DNA of 47,338 bases. Origin: Rhodobacter sp. GTDB taxonomy: Bacteria > Pseudomonadota > Alphaproteobacteria > Rhodobacterales > Rhodobacteraceae. The translations under genes and the position numbers were made by a program. This document shows, one piece after another, positions 33,787 to 43,208 of this stretch. The DNA is taken from positions 1 to 47,338 of the forward strand of contig JADCDI010000090.1 in assembly GCA_020251025.1 (NCBI GenBank). Direction: 5' to 3'. The notes beneath the pieces were generated by a model. It was not told the DNA's origin. It saw only the letters and a program-made list of their open reading frames with translations, and searched no databases. The first letter of the stretch is position 1. Every line of letters starts with the position of its first letter.

Positions 33787-35272
33787 GTTCACTCTGAACA
33801 AAGCTGTCACGCGGCTTTTGCGATCAGATAGCGGCGGTTTGGCGGGATTTCCGGGGTCCATATCACGGCGACAATCCAGGCAAGCCAAGCCCTGAGGTGG
33901 GCCAGGATCTTGCGGATGTTGTGGCCGCAGGCGTTCAGGACGGCGAAGACCGTGTCGCCGATGGTGCCTTTCAGGGGGCATCGGGACAGGCGACCATCGG
34001 TCTTCATGTGGCCGATCTCTGCCTCAATCGCGCTTCGGCGGCGCAGGTCGGCGATCAGTTTGGGCGTCAGGCCGCGCCTTGTGCCGCTGATCAGGACGCG
34101 GGTCGCCTCAATGCCGTGGCCGCGGTATCCACGGTCGACGACGGCCAGATCGGGGCGCTGGTCGGTCAGGATCGCCACCTGTTCGAGGGCTTGCCGAAGG
34201 GTGTGGCCGTCGTAGGGGTTGCCTGGAAAGCTGCGCATGCCGACCACGAAGCCCTCATCCAGCGTGGTGGTGACGCTGACCTTGCAGCCAAATTCATAGC
34301 GCACCCGGGCCTTACCCTTGGAGATGCAGTCGACCTCGGGCTCGTGCAGGGCGTAAATCTTGTCGGCCCCCTTGGGCGGCTGATGCAGCAGGTGTGACAC
34401 CAGGGCGAGCCTGGCGATGATCCGGTCTCGCAGGCCGCCCTCGGGGATGTCCGCGAGCTGGCGGCGCAGATCGCGCATGACCCGGCCCGTGTAGCCCTTC
34501 AGCCGTTTCAATGCCTTGCGCATCCGCTTGAACTGTTTGGCGTGGGCGTAGCGGCCCACGTGCAGCGCAAGCCTCGGGGCAAGCCGGGCGTAGGATTGCC
34601 GCACCTCCACCCCGGCCTCCTGCGCCAGCGCCGCCAGTTGATCGCGCGCACGTTCATAAAGCCGGGCGTCCGTGGGATAGGCGATATTCTTCTCCATCAC
34701 GGTCGTATCCACCGCCACGCGCTTCACGCTGTCCTCGCCGATGGCACCGGATTTCTGCCCGGCCCGGATCGTCTGGGTCAGCAGCCATTCAACACCTTCC
34801 TCGCCGATCCGACCCCGCCATCGGGTCAGCGACGATGGGTCAATCGGCGGACGATGCTGGAAAAAGGTCTCGCCGGTGAGGTGCTGGTAATACGGGTTCT
34901 CGACCCAGCGGGCGACCACCGCCTCGTCCGACAGCCGACAGGCATGCTGCAGATACAGCAGCCCCGCCACCAGCCGCGGCGGCGTCGCCGGCCGCCCCTT
35001 GCCGGACGGAAAGAACCCCGCCCACTCCCGTTCGAACACCTCCCAATCGATCAGGCCTGCCAGCTTCACCAGCTCGTGCCGCGGGTCGATCATATCAACC
35101 AGACGCGGACGCAGCAGATCATCCTGTTCCTCAGCGCGCGGGCGGTGCTTCATGGGCGGGACCAAAATTGCAGGGTTTCGACCGAAATCATACAGAACCC
35201 TGCAGTCAGAGGCGAGAAAAACCGTCCCGTTTCAACGCGAAATCAATGGCATGGGGATTGTTCAGGGTGAAC
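33787..35272 (-). mobile_element. complete IS5/IS1182-like insertion sequence inside dcm
   Basis: 1,486 bp bounded by 15-bp terminal inverted repeats (GTTCACTCTGAACAA at left; GTTCACCCTGAACAA read from the right end, one mismatch) and flanked by identical TGTGTA at 33781-33786 and 35273-35278. It carries one intact transposase gene. The near-perfect ends and open frame point to a recent insertion. Confidence 0.9.
33807..35153 (-). CDS. IS5/IS1182-like DDE transposase
   Basis: A 448-residue transposase from ATG 35153 (MKHRPRAEEQDDLLRPRLVD). The N-terminal region reads LVKLAGLIDWEVFEREWAGF and GRPATPPRLVAGLLYLQHAC; the DDE core has VKRVAVDTTVMEKNIAYPTD (first Asp), LAVVDRGYRGHGIEATRVLI (second Asp) and RSAIEAEIGHMKTDGRLSRC (Glu). 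The frame is intact. A TTG at 35165 could add four residues. The exact IS subgroup is uncertain; the 6-bp target duplication is not the usual 4 bp of the IS5 group. Confidence 0.9.
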   Translation of the reverse strand: MKHRPRAEEQDDLLRPRLVDMIDPRHELVKLAGLIDWEVFEREWAGFFPSGKGRPATPPRLVAGLLYLQHACRLSDEAVVARWVENPYYQHLTGETFFQHRPPIDPSSLTRWRGRIGEEGVEWLLTQTIRAGQKSGAIGEDSVKRVAVDTTVMEKNIAYPTDARLYERARDQLAALAQEAGVEVRQSYARLAPRLALHVGRYAHAKQFKRMRKALKRLKGYTGRVMRDLRRQLADIPEGGLRDRIIARLALVSHLLHQPPKGADKIYALHEPEVDCISKGKARVRYEFGCKVSVTTTLDEGFVVGMRSFPGNPYDGHTLRQALEQVAILTDQRPDLAVVDRGYRGHGIEATRVLISGTRRGLTPKLIADLRRRSAIEAEIGHMKTDGRLSRCPLKGTIGDTVFAVLNACGHNIRKILAHLRAWLAWIVAVIWTPEIPPNRRYLIAKAA

Positions 35273-35278
35273 TGTGTA

Positions 35279-36460
35279 GGCCGCGCCGTCCTGCCGGAAC
35301 CCGGCCCCGTCTACGCCGGCGGAAGGGTTTTCGCTGACGGCGCGTTCCTGAATGGCGATGGCGATCTGGCCGCCGCCGTTGGCGTGGCTCGCGGCGTGGC
35401 CCATGGCCCGGAGGGTTGGGGCGGTGTCGCCCGCATCGGCGCCGTAGTCTTTGGCGGAGAAGGCAATCGGCACCAGCGGCGTGCCGCGCCCTGTGCCGTC
35501 TTCGTTCGTCGGGCAATCGGTCCCCCGGACCGATTGCTGGTCCTCCTCACCATCAAACCCGCCGGCGCGCAGCGCATGCGCGACCGGGATGATCCCGACA
35601 TTGTCCTCGGCCCTCGGCAGCTTCGCATCCCGCGCCGCCAGCGCGCTCGACACCGCCGGGATCAGCCCGCCGTCGAGATCGAAGTCGGTGCCGAGCCCGC
35701 CACCGCCTGAAGGGCGCGCTGCAAGGGTGGGGGCAGCGCTTTGCCGCGCCCGGCGGCCCGGCGGAGGATTCCCGCGCAGGCTTTCGGCGTCAAAAAGAAC
35801 CGCTGCGGCAGGTCGCCAGTCTCCAAGATATCCGACAACGAACACACGTCGTCGCCGTTGGGGAACGGCTCCGGGAAAGCGGCATGTTCGCACGTATTGA
35901 GCATCCAGCACTCGGTAGGCCCAGCCATACCCGAGTTCGCCCAGACCCCCGAGGAAGGCACCAAAATCCCGTCCCTTGCCCGATGACAGGACACCGGGCA
36001 CGTTCTCCCACACCAGCCAACGGGGCCGATATCGGTCAGCCACGCCCAGATAGACGAGGGCCAGGTTGCCGCGCGGATCGTCCAGTCCCTGTCGCAGGCC
36101 TGCGACGCTGAAGGACTGGCAGGGGGTTCCACCAACGAGAAGATCGAAAGCTGCATCGGGCCAGGTCCTGTAAGCTTCGAGATCGCCGAAGTTCGGGGTG
36201 TGGTTGGGCGTGCCCGGATCTGGGAGTCCGGCGACGGCCTTGATCGCGGCCATCCGCTTGCGCCGGTCGACAAAGCCGGGTGCGGCCCCCGGCGCGGGCA
36301 TGAACATCGGCCGCGTCGCGCGCTGCCGATGCGCCAGCACATGGCAGGCGAAGGGATCGATCTCGGCAAAGGCTGCCGGCCGCCAGCCGAGGGGTTTCCA
36401 GGCGACCGAGGCCGCCTCGATCCCGCTGCAGACGCTGAGATAGGTGAAGGGCTTGGTCAT
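35279..36460 (-). pseudogene. dcm: prophage DNA cytosine-5 methyltransferase, 5' part (split by IS)
   Basis: Starts at ATG 36460 with GAGG upstream. Motif I is FTYLSVCSGIEAASVAWKPL, the catalytic motif IV GGTPCQSFSVAGL (nucleophile Cys), motif VI WLVWENVPGVL and motif VIII VPQRRRRVFVVGYLG. A long variable target-recognition region follows until the IS at 35272. The gene would have encoded a C5-cytosine methyltransferase of over 500 residues, common in prophages as protection against host restriction. Cut before motifs IX and X, it should be inactive unless the IS excises precisely. Confidence 0.88.
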
Positions 36461-36557
36461 CCCGGGCCTCGATTCTGGGGGGCACCGCATGCGCAAACGC
36501 CCCCTCGGCGGAACCGAGGGGGCGTTGCAGCGCGGAGCGGAGTTGCCCTGGGGTCGG

Positions 36558-36746
36558 TCAAAGCCCGCTTTTCTGGATGCCGTGGCGCAGGGTGCCGAGG
36601 CCGATGGCATTCATCACCACCAGCATCCAGTCTTGGCCGAGAGCCACGCCGGGCACGTCGAGGCCGAAGCCCTTTTCCAGTACGACCACCGCCAGAAGGG
36701 CGGCCATCACGAGGTAGGTCTTGTATCCGTCGATCGTGGACAGCAT
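36558..36746 (-). CDS. small prophage membrane protein
   Basis: A 62-residue protein with one or two membrane segments (YLVMAALLAVVVLEKGFGLD and WMLVVMNAIGLGTLRHG). AAGGAG lies six bases before ATG 36746. It lies after the endolysin gene in the lysis region. A holin or spanin-like accessory role is possible; I do not recognise the family. Confidence 0.7.
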   Translation of the reverse strand: MLSTIDGYKTYLVMAALLAVVVLEKGFGLDVPGVALGQDWMLVVMNAIGLGTLRHGIQKSGL

Positions 36747-36841
36747 CGAAGTCTCCTTTCGGGGCGCGCTCGCGCCAGTCCCGACGGCACAGCGCCGCGG
36801 GTTCGGGTTGGATTGGGGAAAGGCGGGGCTTGCAGGCGGAC

Positions 36842-37303
36842 CTAAATCCAGCCCTCAACGCGGAAGCCCGGGCAGGCTTTCGCGGCATAGGTGTTGTGGC
36901 CGGTGACGCGTTCGATCTGGGTCCGGCTGCGGATATCGGCGATCAGGGCGCGCAGGGTCCGCGCCTGCGCAGGGGTGAAGTGATCGCCGAACGTGTCATC
37001 GGCATCGGCGCCATGCCCACCGATCAGGCAGATGCCGATGGTGCCGCGGTTGTGGTCCACGACATGCGCGCCGATGTCGGTCTCGGGGCGTCCTGCGGCG
37101 CGCTGGCCGTCGAAGTCGATCAGCCAGTGATAGCCGATGGTGCGCCAGCCGCGATCCTGCATGTGCCAGCGCCGGATTTCGGCGCGCTTGGCGGCGAGGG
37201 AAGAGGCGCCCATCCACTCCGGCCGGGTCGCGCTGCAATGCAGGATGATCTCGCGCACGGGGTAGCGGGCGGCGCCCTGAAGGATCATCGGGGGTCCGGT
37301 CAT
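36842..37303 (-). CDS. N-acetylmuramoyl-L-alanine amidase endolysin
   Basis: A PGRP/Amidase_2-type zinc amidase of 153 residues that cuts peptidoglycan stem peptides at lysis. Zinc ligands: His in EIILHCSAT, His and Cys in VTGHNTYAAKACPGF. Core motifs are GWRTIGYHWLIDFDGQ and HVVDHNRGTIGICLIGGHG. It has no signal peptide, so it needs a holin. ATG 37303 has GGAG seven bases upstream; the in-frame ATGs at 37309 and 37354 are less likely. It lies downstream of the holin-like gene. Confidence 0.9.
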   Translation of the reverse strand: MTGPPMILQGAARYPVREIILHCSATRPEWMGASSLAAKRAEIRRWHMQDRGWRTIGYHWLIDFDGQRAAGRPETDIGAHVVDHNRGTIGICLIGGHGADADDTFGDHFTPAQARTLRALIADIRSRTQIERVTGHNTYAAKACPGFRVEGWI

Positions 37304-37366
37304 TGGCATTCTCCATGAGAAAAGCCCGCTGAAGGGCGGGCGGGTTGATCGCAAGGCGGGTACAGT

Positions 37367-37462
37367 TCAGAGGATCAGGAACAGGACCACGCCGCAGGCG
37401 AGGGCGACGAGCCAGACCCGGCCCTCGCGGCGAATGAGGGCGGGCAAGTCACGGCTGCGCAT
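37367..37462 (-). CDS. 31-residue single-span membrane protein in the lysis cassette
   Basis: The frame reads a basic N-terminus (MRSRDLPALIRREGR) and one membrane segment (VWLVALACGVVLFLIL) to a stop at 37367. Its start overlaps the end of the holin-like gene by 14 bases. The size and place suit a small lysis accessory protein, but such a short frame could be chance. Confidence 0.4.
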   Translation of the reverse strand: MRSRDLPALIRREGRVWLVALACGVVLFLIL

Positions 37463-37808
37463 CGTCATCCTTCCATTTGGTGCCAACCTTGGCCGTATCG
37501 GCCCGTCGGGCGCGGAAGATGTCGATGATCAGACCGGAGATCGACATGCCGCCGATGCCGACGACGAAGCTCGAGAACCCGGCGCTGTCGCCACCCGGGG
37601 CCAGCTTGCCGATCACCGGCTCGAGGATCGGGGCGACGAGCGGGCCGAGATAGACGGCGCAGATGGACCCGACGAGCAGGGAGAGAACGCCATCGCGCCA
37701 GTGCTCGCGCAGGGTGACCCAGCGGACGATGCCGCCGAGGGCCCCAGCGAGGGCTGCCTTGCCCGGCTCGGTCCAGAGCCAGTTGATCAGATCGGGGCGT
37801 TCGGTCAT
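37449..37808 (-). CDS. holin-like phage membrane protein
   Basis: A 119-residue protein from ATG 37808 (AAGGAG at 7 bases) with about three hydrophobic segments: KAALAGALGGIVRWVTL, VLSLLVGSICAVYLGPLVAP and FSSFVVGIGGMSISGLIIDI, and a charged C-tail (RRADTAKVGTKWKDDD). The layout and position next to the amidase fit a holin. No sequence signature is certain. Confidence 0.72.
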   Translation of the reverse strand: MTERPDLINWLWTEPGKAALAGALGGIVRWVTLREHWRDGVLSLLVGSICAVYLGPLVAPILEPVIGKLAPGGDSAGFSSFVVGIGGMSISGLIIDIFRARRADTAKVGTKWKDDDAQP

Positions 37809-37842
37809 GGGCGTCTCCTTCGGGAAGGGACTTGGGAAACTT

Positions 37843-39219
37843 TCATGCGGCACGCAGCCAGACGGCTGTTGCAGGTCCTGCGTTGATCTCGCTTGAGACG
37901 AAGGCCCAGCTGGCGGGCGCGGCACTCGCATAGGTCAGCGTCCGGCGCAGCACCTTGCGGGCTGTTGTTGCGATGGCCCCGCCATTGATGTCCGGGGTCG
38001 CGGTCGCGGCCCAGGCGGAGAGTGTGGCGGTCGAGTTATGCCGGACGCCGATCCAGTAGACCGTGCCCCGCCGCAGGGTCAGCGACACCGTCGCGAGTTT
38101 GGTTCCGGTGGTGGAACAGTCGAGATCGCCCGTCTCGGTCAGGCGCTGGTCGGGGCGGCCGTTCGCGTCCGACGTGTAGACCGCGATCTTTGCCAGGGCC
38201 GAAGCGACTGCCGCCGTGACGTTGATCCCGAGGCGGTCGACCGTGACGTCGGCGCGCGGGCTGAAGGGGAACAGGTCGAATTGGTTCGCCGCGCCCGCAA
38301 GCGTGCCGGGTGCCGCCCCACCCGCGCCGGTCGTGGTGAGCAGGAAGTCGCCCGCGATCGGCGAAAGCCAGGGGATATCCTCGTCCGCCAGGGACCGGGT
38401 GATCCCGCCCAGTCGGGCGCGCATCTGGCCAGAGGCACTGTTGAACCAGAGCCAGCCGTCCAAGGGCGTGCCAGGATCAGCCGCCAGCGGGTCGAGCGCC
38501 ACGCCCACCGGGAAGCGCACCCGGCCCGAATTGCGATCCGCGATCATTGCGTCGTAGAAGGTCGATCCGTCCGGGCTGACCTTGATCTGCCAGTTGTCGG
38601 TGCCGAGCAGACCTTCCAGCGCGCGGGTGCTGAACCCGGTCTGCCAGGCGAGCGCGGCATCGTCAGCCGCAGCCGCCTTGTTGATCGTGGCGCGCATCGA
38701 CGCGCCTGCGTTGTTCAGCAGCACGGCGGGGCTGTTCACCGACAACCGGTTGGTCGCATCCGGGGTTGCCCCGCCCACGCCCACCCGGTTGACCACGATG
38801 TTCGCCGCCGGGTCCAGCGTCCAGACCGATCCGCCACCCGACACGACGATGTCGCCCTTGTCGCCGTCGGACATGCCGCCGCCGATTGGCGTCCAGGCCG
38901 TGCCGTTCCAGACGTAGAGCGCGGCGTCCGCCACGCTCCAGGCCACCCAGCCGCGCCGGGGCACAAGGCGCAGCCAGGCCCCGTCGGTCCAGAAGGCGAC
39001 GTTCAGGTCCCAGCCCGCCCAGAGGCCCGTCGCCCCGCTGGCCACGATGTAGCGGTCGCCCTCCGCCGGAGATCCCGGCGGCGCGGTCAGAACCCGGCTC
39101 AGGACACCGATCTGCACCATCCCGTCGAGCAGGCGCAGGGCGTCGTTGTGCGTGACGTGCTTCTGCGCCTGCGCCGACAGGATTTGCGGCAGCGCGAGGT
39201 TGCTGGTCGGGTTTGGCAT
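37843..39219 (-). CDS. DUF2793 tail fibre/host-attachment protein
   Basis: A 458-residue protein from ATG 39219. Its N-terminal DUF2793 domain (MPNPTSNLALPQILSAQAQK, HVTHNDALRLLDGMVQIGV, DRYIVASGATGLWAGWDLNV) is found in Rhodobacterales phages and in the tail-fibre gene outside the main GTA cluster. The rest is beta-rich: GDKGDIVVSGGGSVWTLDPA, a tail-fibre repeat with VNRVGVGGATPDATNRLSV, and a C-terminal beta-sandwich. It lies 10 bases after gp15, as adhesion genes often do. Confidence 0.82.
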   Translation of the reverse strand: MPNPTSNLALPQILSAQAQKHVTHNDALRLLDGMVQIGVLSRVLTAPPGSPAEGDRYIVASGATGLWAGWDLNVAFWTDGAWLRLVPRRGWVAWSVADAALYVWNGTAWTPIGGGMSDGDKGDIVVSGGGSVWTLDPAANIVVNRVGVGGATPDATNRLSVNSPAVLLNNAGASMRATINKAAAADDAALAWQTGFSTRALEGLLGTDNWQIKVSPDGSTFYDAMIADRNSGRVRFPVGVALDPLAADPGTPLDGWLWFNSASGQMRARLGGITRSLADEDIPWLSPIAGDFLLTTTGAGGAAPGTLAGAANQFDLFPFSPRADVTVDRLGINVTAAVASALAKIAVYTSDANGRPDQRLTETGDLDCSTTGTKLATVSLTLRRGTVYWIGVRHNSTATLSAWAATATPDINGGAIATTARKVLRRTLTYASAAPASWAFVSSEINAGPATAVWLRAA

Positions 39220-39229
39220 CGGAGTCCCT

Positions 39230-42200
39230 TCAGGTGAACAGGGTGACGATTGCAGGCGTGCCCCGCGCGAGCCGGGCGGAAACCTGGAAGATGCGGACGG
39301 TGAAGGACTGGCCGGGGCCAAGAAGTGCGCCGAAGTCGGCGGTCTGCGCGGCGGCGCTGTAGAGGGCGGAGGTGCTGCTCGACGACAAGGTGCGCTTCAG
39401 CGTCGCGCCGTGCCAGATTTCCACCTCCCAGGCTTCCGACGTCTCGCCAAGCGGCGGCTCGCCGATTTCCCAAGCGTCCGCCGAGAGATCGCGCGAGCGG
39501 CGGACCCAGCGGATCGTCAGATCACCCGGCACCCGCCCGGTCCGCCACGGCTGCTCGACGTTGACCGGGGAGAAGGGCAGCAGGCCCCGGCCCGAAGGCG
39601 TGAACGCTTTCCCCGTGAAGGTCGGATCGCTGACGCCGCGCGAGGCCGGGCCAACGCGCCAGTTCCAGGCCAGCCCAATCTCCGCCTCGGCGATGGGCAG
39701 CGGGACGATCAGATCGTCCAGCGCCACGATCCGCGCGCCGACGGGGGCGGGGTTGCCCATCGCGTATTCCGTGCCGCGCTGCCCGCGCAGGAGGCGCGAG
39801 AGCCTGTAGCGCCCCGGCGCGACCAGCTCGGCGGTCGCCGCCTGCAGGATTTCCCAGGTGCCGGGCGCGCTTTCGATCGCGAAGGCGTTCGCGCCGCCCA
39901 GCACATCGAGATCCGTGACGCTGGCAAGCGTGCCATAGGCCAGGTCGACCAGCACCGAATTGCCCAGATCGAAGATGCTTACGGGGCCGGGAAAGAGCCC
40001 CGAGGCGAGCCGGCCCATCCGCGCGCGTCCGTCGACGCCGGTCAGAAAGGCGAAGCTGTCGAGCGCCGGACTGCGATACACGCCGAGCGCCCCCGGCCAG
40101 GGGGCGGCATCGGCGGCGAGCCAGGGCCGATGGGCCGGCACGTCCTCGCGCAGCTGCGGCAGGTCCATGAACGCGATGTCAGGCTGGCCGAAGACCACCG
40201 GGCGCGCGATGGACGCGAGGCGCGGCTCGCCCGGCGGAAGATCATAGGCCTCGCGGTCCTGCCGGACCGTTTCCAGCGTCCGCGCATCCGCATCCGCCGT
40301 CTGCGCGATCCGCATCTGCAGCGTCCGCCCGTCGATCCCGAGGCCGACCACATCGCAGGGGTCCAGCGCCAGCCGCGAGGGCGGCAGCCGGAAGGTCGCC
40401 GTCTCGCGCCCCACCCAGGCCTCGACCAGCGCGCGGCGGCAGCGGCGTTCGGCCTCCTCGGGCGGCACGGCAATCGCAAAGGCCTCGGCGGCGATCCGGG
40501 TGCTGTCGACCGTGATCCGGCGCGCCTCGACGATGGCGGCGTCATAGTCCTCGTCGGCCCGCGCGATGGTCCATTTCAGCGCCTGCGGCAGTTCGGATTC
40601 CTGCGCGCGGACGATTTCCAGTGGCTCGCCTGTCCCCTCGTTTCCCGGGCCCCCGCCGCCCGCGACCATGCCGTCCGGCGTGACCGACAGGACCGGCGCG
40701 CGGCCCCGCTTGACGAAGCGAAGCTTGCCCTCGCTCTCGACCGCGTCGAAGCCGAAGTGCCGCGCCAGCACATCGATCGAGGTGCGCGGGCTTTCCAGCG
40801 CGGAGATCACATAGCCCTCGACCGCGCCCCAGAGGCCCGAGACGTCGATGTTCGCCGCGGACAGGCCCGCCCTGGTGCAAAGGGCCCGGACCAGTGCGGC
40901 CAGCGAAACGGCACCGAGCCGTCCGGTCAGCCAGTGACCGAGCCGCCAGTTCGGTCCGTCGGTCCAGACGTCGGCGCGTTCGGGAAAGAACGGATAGGGC
41001 CGGGCGTCCCAGGTCCAGGCGGCGCATTCGGCAAGGTTCACCATCGGCGCGCCGTAAACGCCCGAGGTCGGGTTGTTCGCGGCCCCGCCCCAAAACGCCC
41101 AGGTCGCCTCGAGATAGGCCCGCTGGATCGCGTCGTCGCGCCAGCCCCGCGAGAAATACGGCACGAAGCTTTCCGACGACTTCGGATCGACAAAGACGTT
41201 CGGCTGGTTGCTGCCCCGGTCCACCGCTGGGCAGCCGACTTCCGTGAACCAGAAGGGCTTCGATTGCGGAACCCATGCCGTCGGCGTGCCGCTTTCCACC
41301 CCGCCCGACCGGTCGAAATGCGGGTTGCTCCACCAGCCGCGGAGATCCTTGGGGCGGAAGACCCAGGGCTTGCCGATTCCGGCGTCGGTGATCGCGGTGC
41401 GAACCTGTGCAGCGCGGTCGGCGTCGGAGGCATAGAACCAGTCGAAGCCTTCGCCGCCCGCGACATTCGCCATGAGATAGGCGCGGTCGTACACATCCGG
41501 CCAGATCGCGGCGTCCAGATGCTCGGTGCCGTCGCGCCAGTCCGACAGGGGCATGTAATTGTCGATGCCGACGAAGTTGATGTTCGCGTCGGCCCAGAGC
41601 GGGTCGAGGTGGAAATACACGTCACCCGTGCCGTCCTGCGGCTGGTGGCCGAAGTATTCCGACCAGTCGGCGGCATAGCTGATGCGGGTAGCGGGCCCGA
41701 GGATCGCGCGCACATCCGCCGCCAGCGCCTGAAAGGCGGCGACCGCCGGATAGGTGCCTGCAGCACTCCTGATCTGGGTCAGGCCGCGCATCTCGGTGCC
41801 GATCAGGAAGGCATCGACCCCGCCCGCCGCCGCGCAGAGGTGGGCATAGTGCAGGATCATCCGCCGCAGGCCCCAGTCGCTGGCCGTGCCGGTGAAGGTA
41901 ACGGTCGTGCCGCTGATCGAATACTGCGTCCGCAGCGCCGCCCCGAAGAAGGCCGCGACCTGCGTCGCTGCCGCTGCTGTCTTGTCCGGCGATCCCGCGT
42001 AACCGGCGGCGGGCGAGCAGGTGATCCGCCCGCGCCAGGGAAACACACTCTGGCCGACACCGGCGGCGTTGGTGCTGTAGGGGTTGGGCTTCGTGTTCCC
42101 GGGCGGGATATCCATCATCACGAACGGGTAGAAGGTCACCCGCTTGCCCCGTGCGCGAAGCTCCTGAATGGCCTCTACGATGCTCGCGTCCGACGGCGTG

Positions 42201-43207
42201 CCGCCATAGACGGGCCGCCCGTCGATCTGGCTCACAACCCCATAGGACGCGCGCGGCAGCCCACCGACCGACCAGGCGGGCGTGGTGGTCTTTGCCGCCA
42301 CCTCGACCTTCGGTTTCACCGTGCAGACGCCCGCCCGAAGATCGTCGCCGAACCAGGCCGAGACCAGCGAGACGCTCTGCACCGCCGGTGCCAGCGCGGA
42401 GAGGCGATCAAGCGAGACGTCAAGGTCCGGCACATCGGCCAGCGCATTGCAGTTCTCCGCACCCGCTCCGTCCCGCCGGATCAGGCTTGTCGCATAGGCA
42501 GCCTCGCCCGAGGCCGGGATCAGCGTGACGGCACCGACCAGCCCCTCGGCGGTATCGGCCCCGGCCAGCGGGCGGAACACCTCGAAGGACAGCTGCGGCA
42601 GGCGGTTGCCGTAGCGCGCGAGCGGAAGCTCCTCGAAGACGACATAGGCGGTGCCGCGATAGGCGGGCGTGACGGAGGCTCCCATCCGGGCCGCGATCAG
42701 CGGGTCAGCACCCTGGCTTTCGCTGCCGGGATACCAGCGCCAGACCACGCCGGCCATATCCATCGGCGCGCCGTCGGCCCAGATGCGCCCGATCCCTGTG
42801 ATCGGGCCTTCACACAAGGCAACCGCGAAGGACGACGAATAGAGATACTCTGTCGTCGTGACCGTCGGCCCGCGCCGCCCGCCCTTGCCACCCCCGGCCC
42901 GCGTCTCGGTCGTGACCACCTCCTCGCGGAAATCGGTGGCCCAGATGATGTTGCCCCCCAGCCGCATCCGCCCGAAGAGGCGCGGCAGGACCGTGCCCTC
43001 GGTCGCCGACGTGATCCGCAGCCCGTCCAGCCGCGCGCCCTCGATGCGCTGGCCGGGTGTCAGCGGGGCCAGCAGATAGCTGTCGATCACTGAGCCGATC
43101 GAGGAACCGACCAGCCCGCCGATGGCGGAACCGGACAGCCCGAGGATCGTGCCGCCAAAGGCCCCGCCGATGGCCGAGCCGACAGCGCCGAGAACCAGCG
43201 TCGCCAT
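39230..43207 (-). CDS. GTA gp15-like baseplate/host-specificity tail protein with TIM-barrel-like domain
   Basis: A very large tail protein (1,325 residues from ATG 43207), the usual size of GTA gp15. The N-terminal Gly/Ala-rich segment (GAVGSAIGGAFGGTILGLSG) leads to the tail hub part (RLFGRMRLGGNIIWATDFRE). A TIM-barrel-like region is in the middle (YAHLCAAAGGVDAFLIGTEM, YAADWSEYFGHQPQDGTGDV, WFTEVGCPAVD), resembling a glycoside hydrolase fold. The C-terminal part includes YVISALESPRTSIDVLARHF, as in phage tail proteins, and ends in a fibronectin-like domain. It probably contacts the cell envelope. One base separates it from gp14's stop. Confidence 0.92.
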   Translation of the reverse strand: MATLVLGAVGSAIGGAFGGTILGLSGSAIGGLVGSSIGSVIDSYLLAPLTPGQRIEGARLDGLRITSATEGTVLPRLFGRMRLGGNIIWATDFREEVVTTETRAGGGKGGRRGPTVTTTEYLYSSSFAVALCEGPITGIGRIWADGAPMDMAGVVWRWYPGSESQGADPLIAARMGASVTPAYRGTAYVVFEELPLARYGNRLPQLSFEVFRPLAGADTAEGLVGAVTLIPASGEAAYATSLIRRDGAGAENCNALADVPDLDVSLDRLSALAPAVQSVSLVSAWFGDDLRAGVCTVKPKVEVAAKTTTPAWSVGGLPRASYGVVSQIDGRPVYGGTPSDASIVEAIQELRARGKRVTFYPFVMMDIPPGNTKPNPYSTNAAGVGQSVFPWRGRITCSPAAGYAGSPDKTAAAATQVAAFFGAALRTQYSISGTTVTFTGTASDWGLRRMILHYAHLCAAAGGVDAFLIGTEMRGLTQIRSAAGTYPAVAAFQALAADVRAILGPATRISYAADWSEYFGHQPQDGTGDVYFHLDPLWADANINFVGIDNYMPLSDWRDGTEHLDAAIWPDVYDRAYLMANVAGGEGFDWFYASDADRAAQVRTAITDAGIGKPWVFRPKDLRGWWSNPHFDRSGGVESGTPTAWVPQSKPFWFTEVGCPAVDRGSNQPNVFVDPKSSESFVPYFSRGWRDDAIQRAYLEATWAFWGGAANNPTSGVYGAPMVNLAECAAWTWDARPYPFFPERADVWTDGPNWRLGHWLTGRLGAVSLAALVRALCTRAGLSAANIDVSGLWGAVEGYVISALESPRTSIDVLARHFGFDAVESEGKLRFVKRGRAPVLSVTPDGMVAGGGGPGNEGTGEPLEIVRAQESELPQALKWTIARADEDYDAAIVEARRITVDSTRIAAEAFAIAVPPEEAERRCRRALVEAWVGRETATFRLPPSRLALDPCDVVGLGIDGRTLQMRIAQTADADARTLETVRQDREAYDLPPGEPRLASIARPVVFGQPDIAFMDLPQLREDVPAHRPWLAADAAPWPGALGVYRSPALDSFAFLTGVDGRARMGRLASGLFPGPVSIFDLGNSVLVDLAYGTLASVTDLDVLGGANAFAIESAPGTWEILQAATAELVAPGRYRLSRLLRGQRGTEYAMGNPAPVGARIVALDDLIVPLPIAEAEIGLAWNWRVGPASRGVSDPTFTGKAFTPSGRGLLPFSPVNVEQPWRTGRVPGDLTIRWVRRSRDLSADAWEIGEPPLGETSEAWEVEIWHGATLKRTLSSSSTSALYSAAAQTADFGALLGPGQSFTVRIFQVSARLARGTPAIVTLFT

Positions 43208-43208
43208 G

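Noticed and set aside
39146-43093. Very long open frame on the plus strand (about 1,315 codons) opposite the gp15 gene
   Set aside because: Its translation is Arg/Gly/Pro-rich without domains, and it mirrors the high-GC codon pattern of the real gene on the minus strand, which carries clear tail-protein signatures.
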